From Halanaerobiales bacterium (GTDB taxonomy: Bacteria > Bacillota_F > Halanaerobiia > DY22613): a stretch of DNA of 25,996 bases. Both the position numbers and the translations under genes were made by a program. Shown one piece after another: positions 21,630 to 25,996 of the stretch (position 1 is the first letter of the stretch; each line of letters begins with the position of its first letter). The notes beneath the pieces are model-generated. The model ran no database searches, had not been told where the DNA came from, and was given only the letters and a program-made list of their open reading frames with translations. The stretch lies in the NCBI GenBank assembly GCA_023128035.1, contig JAGMES010000056.1:1-25996 (forward strand), read 5' to 3'.

Positions 21630-22775
21630 CTAAATTAAGAAATTTAACTTTTCCAAAATAAAATATAGTATTTTTTTCTTTCTTACAACAATCCTTATCT
21701 CACATTTCATTCCAGGTTTTATATTATAAGCCTCTCCTTTGTTATTAAATAACTTTCTATCATTTATTGAAGATTCTATTTTATAGACCATATTTCCCTG
21801 TTCCATTATAGCATCACTAGATATTTTCATTATCTCTCCCTCCAGAGTTCCATACTCTTTATAGGATAAAGCCAAAAAATTATATTTTACTTTCTGCCCA
21901 ACCTCCAACTGACTTATATCTTTGTTCTGAACAGTCATTTCCACTTTGAAATTATTACCATTTACAGGAATTATACGTAAAATTTCTTTACCTGCTAAAA
22001 TATATTCGCCTTCATTAAAATCATGCATCACCTGAACAACACCGCTGATCGGTGCCTTAACAATATTAAATTCTTTCTGTATTTTAATTCCTTTTAAAGA
22101 TTTATTAATTTGTTCCAACCTATTTTCCTTACTTTTTATTTCATTTTTAACATCTATTAACTTCTGTCTTTTATATTCATCTTTGCTTAATCGTGAAATA
22201 ATATACTCTGTCTCTAGCTCTGACAGTTTATTTCTTGTCGTAAATGAAGGCGGTAGATTTTTTTCGTCAAAATACCTTTTCTTAGCCTGGTTATATAAAA
22301 GGGTTAAGTGTTCATACTTATATTTAAAAACCAAATAATGATTATAGTAATCCTGCTCTTTTTCTCCTAATAAATTCTCTTCCTTATAAATACTCTCCTC
22401 TAATTCTTTTAACGTCACTAAATCTTTTTCAACTTTTATCTTTTCTTTAGACAAACTTTCTTCTTCTAAATTTATTAAAGTAGAATCCGTTTTATATAAT
22501 ATATCACTTTTTTTTACTAATTTCCCTTCATAATAGTGTATTTCGTTTAGTTTTCCTCCATTTATATTCCTTAAAACACTTATTTTTTCTGCTGGTCGGA
22601 GAATTCCGAGAGCCTTTATAGTTATATCAAGCTCTCCGAACCACATCCAAGTAAACAGACCTATTATTAAAATTAGAATAAAATAGATAATAATAACTAT
22701 AAAATTGGGCTCTTTTGCTTCCAACATCTCTTTACTATCTGATAGATCTTTAAGATTAATAATTTTTTGTGTCAT
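21630..22775 (-). CDS. HlyD-family membrane-fusion/accessory protein for peptide export
   Basis: 381 residues. One N-terminal membrane segment at about residues 24-46 (FIVIIIYFILILIIGLF), a long coiled coil at about 95-240, a lipoyl/barrel-sandwich half near 60-95 and 240-265 (KAPISGVVQVMHDFNEGEYI) and a beta-barrel domain to about 370. This is the layout of HlyD-type adaptors that work with C39-peptidase ABC exporters in bacteriocin or peptide secretion. Its start overlaps the ABC gene stop by 4 nt (ATGA), so the two are coupled. No precursor peptide gene with a double-glycine leader is seen inside the window. Confidence 0.9.
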   Translation of the reverse strand: MTQKIINLKDLSDSKEMLEAKEPNFIVIIIYFILILIIGLFTWMWFGELDITIKALGILRPAEKISVLRNINGGKLNEIHYYEGKLVKKSDILYKTDSTLINLEEESLSKEKIKVEKDLVTLKELEESIYKEENLLGEKEQDYYNHYLVFKYKYEHLTLLYNQAKKRYFDEKNLPPSFTTRNKLSELETEYIISRLSKDEYKRQKLIDVKNEIKSKENRLEQINKSLKGIKIQKEFNIVKAPISGVVQVMHDFNEGEYILAGKEILRIIPVNGNNFKVEMTVQNKDISQLEVGQKVKYNFLALSYKEYGTLEGEIMKISSDAIMEQGNMVYKIESSINDRKLFNNKGEAYNIKPGMKCEIRIVVRKKKILYFILEKLNFLI

Positions 22776-24979
22776 ATTATCATTTCTCCTATACTATTAT
22801 CACCATTTTGTCCCATCCACAAATCATAATAGAAACCTTTTCTTTTAATTAATTCATAATGAGTGCCAACTTCAATTATCTTTCCTTTACTAAGTACTAC
22901 AATCCTATCACAATTTTTGATTGTACTTAAACGGTGAGCAATAATAATAGTTGTCGTTTGCTGGCTTAATTCGTCAATAATATTATGTATAGCTCGTTCT
23001 GTAGTGCTATCAAGATTACTAGTTGCTTCATCTAAAATTAAAAGATCTGGATTCCTTAAGATCACTCTGGCAATAGCTATTCGCTGTTTCTGCCCTCCTG
23101 ATAAGTTAGAACCGTGTTCTTCTATTAGTGTATTATACCGTAATGGTAATTCATTAATAAACTCATGAATTTGAGCTTTCTGGGCTGCTTCAATCACTTT
23201 TTTTGTCTCAACATTTTCTAAGCCAAAAGTTATATTTTCCATTACTGTTCCATTAAACAAAAAAACATCTTGAGGAACATATCCAACGTTACTCCTTAAA
23301 CTATTGATTATAATATCTTCGATATTATAATCATCTATTAAAATTTTACCTTCATTCGGCAAATAAAATTTTAATATCAATTTTACAAGTGTTGTTTTTC
23401 CAGAACCACTTTCTCCTACTAATGCAATCCTTTCTCCTGGCTCTATTTTTAAATTAATATCTTCTAGAACAGATTTTCTCGTTCCATACGCAAATGTTAC
23501 TCCTTTAAATTCAATCTTACCCTTTAAGTTATCAAATTCTATTTTATTAAGTTCACCTTTTGTTTCTTTCTCTAAATCTAAAATCTCCCCTAAGCGATCA
23601 CCTGCAACAAAAGCTTCTTGTAACATAGGTTGTAAGTTAATTAAATTTTGTAGTGGTCCAAGGAATTGACCTAATAAAGCATTAAAAGCCATCAATTGAC
23701 CAATACTAATGTTACCATTAATAACTTCAGTAGCACCTACCCATAACAATCCCATTGTTGTCAAGGTTCCTAAAATTCCCTGACTGGAATTCTGTATATT
23801 ATTCATTAAACTTGCTTTGAAAATAGCTTTCGTCCTTTTTATAAACCGCTGTTCAGTTTCAATTTTGGCATCTTCTTCGGCATTAAATGCTTTAATTGTT
23901 AAAATTCCAGAAAGAGACTCTACCAAATATGAATTTAAATCAGCTGCTTTCTCCATTATTTCTCTATGTATTTTCTTAAAATATTTGCTAAATCCCCAGA
24001 CGATCGCAACATAGAAAGGGATATAAGCCAGTGTAATCATAAACAGAGTAGAGTTTTGGATATAAAGTACAATTCCTATAAATATGATTGATAGCGTATC
24101 AAGCATCACTGAAAAAGTAGCTCCTGAAATAGCAGATCTAATTTTAGAAGCATCTCCTAAACGAGAGACGATTTCCCCTACCCTACGGGAATCAAAAAAG
24201 GACATGGGTAGGTTAACTATATGCCTATAGTAGTTTAAAACCAACGAAATGTCTATCTTCTGACTTAAATAAAGAAGTAAATGTCTTCTAAAAGCTCCTA
24301 ACAAAATATTAAATATTCTCAAACCCAATATACCAATAGTAATAATATGTAATGTATTCGTTGAATTATTTGTTAAAATATCATCAATTAAAATTTTGAA
24401 GTAAAATGCCCCTACTATTCCCAATAGAGTATATATTACCGAAGAAAGAAAAATCTCGAAAACTAATTTTTTACGACTTAATATTAAATACATAAATCTC
24501 GTAAAAAAGCTGGTCGTTTCATCTCCTTTTTTGAACTCATCAGTCAGAGTAATTAAAATCAAAACACCAGTCCAGTATTCATGAAAATCCTCTGGTTTAT
24601 AACTAACAAAACCTTCAGCAGGGTCAGCGATAAATATTTCGTCTTTTGTTACCTCATAAATTACAACATAGTGAAAAATACCATTTTTATTAAGATGGGC
24701 AATTAAAGGAAACTTTAACTCATCTGTCAACTCATCCCTTTCTGCCCGCACACCTTTGGCTTCAAAACCAATTTTTTCTGCTGCTCGAATCATCCCAAGC
24801 GCATTCGTTCCTTTTGTATCTGTTCCAGCAATTTCACGAATTTGGCTAATTGGCTTCTTCAAACCATAGTATTTTGCGATGGCAACCAAACAGGCTGCCC
24901 CACAATCAGTCATATCATGTTGTTTTATACAATAATAACTCTTGAAGAATCGCTTTAATCTTCTAATAAATTTACCCAT
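22772..24979 (-). CDS. Peptidase-C39 ABC exporter (bacteriocin/peptide processing)
   Basis: 735 residues, full length. The N-terminal C39 peptidase has Gln20, catalytic Cys26 (QHDMTDCGAACL), His103 (HYVVIYEV) and Asp119 (IADPAEG), all needed to cut double-glycine leaders. Transmembrane domain about 165-450; nucleotide-binding domain with Walker A GESGSGKT (522-529), signature LSGGQ (626-630), Walker B LLILDEATSNLD and H-loop His682 (IIIAHRLS). It should cleave and export a small leader-bearing peptide with the downstream HlyD protein. It follows the S41 peptidase gene by 7 nt. The substrate gene must lie elsewhere or has been lost with the upstream region. Confidence 0.95.
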   Translation of the reverse strand: MGKFIRRLKRFFKSYYCIKQHDMTDCGAACLVAIAKYYGLKKPISQIREIAGTDTKGTNALGMIRAAEKIGFEAKGVRAERDELTDELKFPLIAHLNKNGIFHYVVIYEVTKDEIFIADPAEGFVSYKPEDFHEYWTGVLILITLTDEFKKGDETTSFFTRFMYLILSRKKLVFEIFLSSVIYTLLGIVGAFYFKILIDDILTNNSTNTLHIITIGILGLRIFNILLGAFRRHLLLYLSQKIDISLVLNYYRHIVNLPMSFFDSRRVGEIVSRLGDASKIRSAISGATFSVMLDTLSIIFIGIVLYIQNSTLFMITLAYIPFYVAIVWGFSKYFKKIHREIMEKAADLNSYLVESLSGILTIKAFNAEEDAKIETEQRFIKRTKAIFKASLMNNIQNSSQGILGTLTTMGLLWVGATEVINGNISIGQLMAFNALLGQFLGPLQNLINLQPMLQEAFVAGDRLGEILDLEKETKGELNKIEFDNLKGKIEFKGVTFAYGTRKSVLEDINLKIEPGERIALVGESGSGKTTLVKLILKFYLPNEGKILIDDYNIEDIIINSLRSNVGYVPQDVFLFNGTVMENITFGLENVETKKVIEAAQKAQIHEFINELPLRYNTLIEEHGSNLSGGQKQRIAIARVILRNPDLLILDEATSNLDSTTERAIHNIIDELSQQTTTIIIAHRLSTIKNCDRIVVLSKGKIIEVGTHYELIKRKGFYYDLWMGQNGDNSIGEMII

Positions 24980-24986
24980 TGATCCA

Positions 24987-25856
24987 TCACCTATTTTTAA
25001 TCATTTCTATTACTGTTTCTAATACCTGGTCTTGGCCTTGAACCAACTTTAAAGGATCTACTTTAACTTTAACATATGGGATCACTCCTCGTCCATCGTT
25101 ATAACCAGCTGGACGTATATTTTGTACAGTTGCTACTTTTAGTGTTAAACCAGAATATGGTAGCTCAATCTCTCCTGCATTTCCAGTATGGGAAGCATAT
25201 CCCCCTGTTTCTTCTCCTACTAAAATACCTGTACTAAAATCTTTAACCATCGCTGCAAAAGCTACCGCAGCCGAGTAAGTGCCTTTACCTATAAGGACAT
25301 AAGTACAACCATCAAATTTATATTGATTTTCATGGGGCTTTTTTAATTGGGATTGTTCAATCAAAATTCTCGTGTCACCTAACTTAGCTATTTTACTTAA
25401 CTTTAAAAATTCTCCATGCTCCAAAACATATTCTGACAATTTAAGTCTTGTTTCTTTTGCTTCGCTATAGGGTTTATCTGTTATAAACCCATAAAGGTAG
25501 CTAACTAAGGCAGTTGTACCCCCACCATTATTTCTTATATCAATAATTAAATTTTCACATTTTTTGATATTTATTTCTTTAAAAGAATTTTCCATAAAAA
25601 TTTTAAATTTCTTTCCATTCTCACTAGAAAACCCATTGACCTTTAATAAAGCTACATTCTCATCAGGATAAGATAAACAATAATCTCTCTCCTTTTTCTC
25701 TGGAGCTTGCTCCTCGTTAATTCCCTTTATGATCATTAATTTTTCTTCTCCAGATCCCATTCTAAATTCAGTTAAATAAAAATTCTGTTTACCATAATTA
25801 GCCCATAGCCACATTGAAAAGTCATCTTCAATTCTTGCTATTCTATCGCTTTCCAA
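24987..25856 (-). CDS. S41-family peptidase, probably 5'-truncated
   Basis: 289 codons from a TTG with no ribosome binding site. The open frame runs further up to a TAG at 25890-25892, where a transposase-like ORF ends, so the true N-terminus is probably missing. The tail-specific protease (S41) core is intact: LIIDIRNNGGGTTALVSYLYG, catalytic Ser195 in GKGTYSAAVAFA, GEETGG at 214-219, and NIRPAGYNDGRGVIPYV. S41 enzymes are usually secreted or membrane-bound serine proteases with an N-terminal signal; none is present. It leads the ABC-HlyD operon and may once have processed the exported peptide. It is likely a pseudogene, though a shortened product cannot be excluded. Confidence 0.75.
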   Translation of the reverse strand: MESDRIARIEDDFSMWLWANYGKQNFYLTEFRMGSGEEKLMIIKGINEEQAPEKKERDYCLSYPDENVALLKVNGFSSENGKKFKIFMENSFKEINIKKCENLIIDIRNNGGGTTALVSYLYGFITDKPYSEAKETRLKLSEYVLEHGEFLKLSKIAKLGDTRILIEQSQLKKPHENQYKFDGCTYVLIGKGTYSAAVAFAAMVKDFSTGILVGEETGGYASHTGNAGEIELPYSGLTLKVATVQNIRPAGYNDGRGVIPYVKVKVDPLKLVQGQDQVLETVIEMIKNR

Positions 25857-25874
25857 ATCACAACTAATTCTTTT

Positions 25875-25925
25875 GTAACTATTCAGTCGCTAACTAAAAA
25901 GTAAAGCTTTTGACTGGTTAGTTAC
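25875..25925. repeat. Imperfect 14-bp inverted repeat at the transposase/S41 junction
   Basis: GTAACTATTCAGTC (25875-25888) and GACTGGTTAGTTAC (25912-25925) are complementary at 12 of 14 positions and straddle the transposase-like stop codon. It may be the subterminal end of an insertion sequence or a terminator-like hairpin. Confidence 0.45.
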
Positions 25926-25996
25926 TGCCGCCTTTATTGCAGTAAAAGCATCGATTTTATGTTTATTAGCAGTTCCGATATAAGACATAATTGTTG
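25890..25996 (-). mobile_element. C-terminal end of an IS66-like transposase (partial)
   Basis: An open frame enters from beyond the window and stops at TAG 25890-25892. The last residues, MSYIGTANKHKIDAFTAI, followed by KAAVTNQSKALLFS, resemble the C-terminal end of IS66-family transposases (pattern S-Y-I-x-T-x-x-K-H-x-x-x-A-F-x-A). No ribosome binding site precedes the internal ATG at 25988, so it is more likely the tail of a longer gene than a small peptide. The family assignment rests on a short match. Confidence 0.4.

Noticed and set aside
25890..25988. 32-residue peptide (from ATG 25988) as a bacteriocin precursor for the C39 exporter
   Set aside because: No ribosome binding site, no double-glycine leader, frame open to the window edge, and the sequence looks like a transposase tail.
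1..25996. CRISPR arrays, tRNA or rRNA genes, phage genes
   Set aside because: No regularly spaced repeats, no tRNA cloverleaf or rRNA sequence and no phage structural genes were seen on either strand.

Overview
The window looks like chromosomal DNA of a low-GC, anaerobic, endospore-forming Firmicute (Clostridia or Halanaerobiales type; the genus cannot be fixed from sequence alone). The evidence is a spoIIAA-spoIIAB-sigF sporulation operon beside dacF, AT-rich DNA, Gram-positive ribosome binding sites with frequent GTG/TTG starts, and a bacterial microcompartment (BMC) with oxygen-sensitive Fe-S components. Almost everything is on the minus strand, so transcription runs from high to low coordinates. 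The one clear plus-strand gene is a small ferritin-like protein.

Region 1 (1-1250): a TPR protein followed two bases later by a tiny signal-peptide-like ORF cut by the window edge, an arrangement like the Rap/Phr regulator-peptide cassettes of bacilli. Region 2 (1315-11185): a complete BMC operon. In transcription order it encodes a SorC/DeoR-type regulator, PduL phosphotransacylase, BMC-H, a flavoprotein-like protein, BMC-P, PduP/EutE-type aldehyde dehydrogenase, PduS-like Fe-S flavoprotein, PduT-like BMC-T, BMC-H, an RpiB/LacA-like isomerase, two more BMC-P, a fusion of a flavoprotein-like domain to deoxyribose-phosphate aldolase (DeoC), and a short degenerate DeoC-like protein. This matches the sugar-phosphate-utilising (SPU) class of BMC. 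The inferred core pathway is deoxyribose-5-phosphate -> glyceraldehyde-3-phosphate + acetaldehyde (DeoC), acetaldehyde -> acetyl-CoA (aldehyde dehydrogenase), acetyl-CoA -> acetyl-phosphate (PduL), with PduS/PduT as a possible electron outlet. No alcohol dehydrogenase, acetate kinase or permease is present.

Region 3 (11231-14255): dacF and the spoIIA operon. Region 4 (14286-19709): a PfkB-family sugar/nucleoside kinase, the ferritin-like gene, a 172-bp element with perfect 31-bp inverted ends, and deoB-punA-pdp, which convert nucleosides to (deoxy)ribose-5-phosphate and could feed the BMC. deoB-punA-dacF-spoIIA order is conserved housekeeping synteny in Bacillus, so this proximity alone does not prove recruitment. 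Region 5 (19716-20861): a second TPR gene with its own promoter and terminator. Region 6 (about 20880-21629): AT-rich DNA without a convincing gene but with several inverted repeats. Region 7 (21630-25996): an HlyD-type adaptor, a C39-peptidase ABC exporter and an S41 protease whose 5' end appears to have been removed by an IS66-like transposase remnant.

The most interesting pattern is that the BMC operon, the deoB nucleoside operon and the spoIIA operon each have a sigma-H-like promoter motif upstream (a one-mismatch version precedes the first TPR gene), suggesting that the compartment and nucleoside salvage are tied to entry into stationary phase or sporulation. Other points of note are the Cys-rich DeoC fusion, the inactive-looking second DeoC, the RpiB homologue with Asp in place of the catalytic Cys, and matching amphipathic N-terminal helices on four probable cargo proteins.
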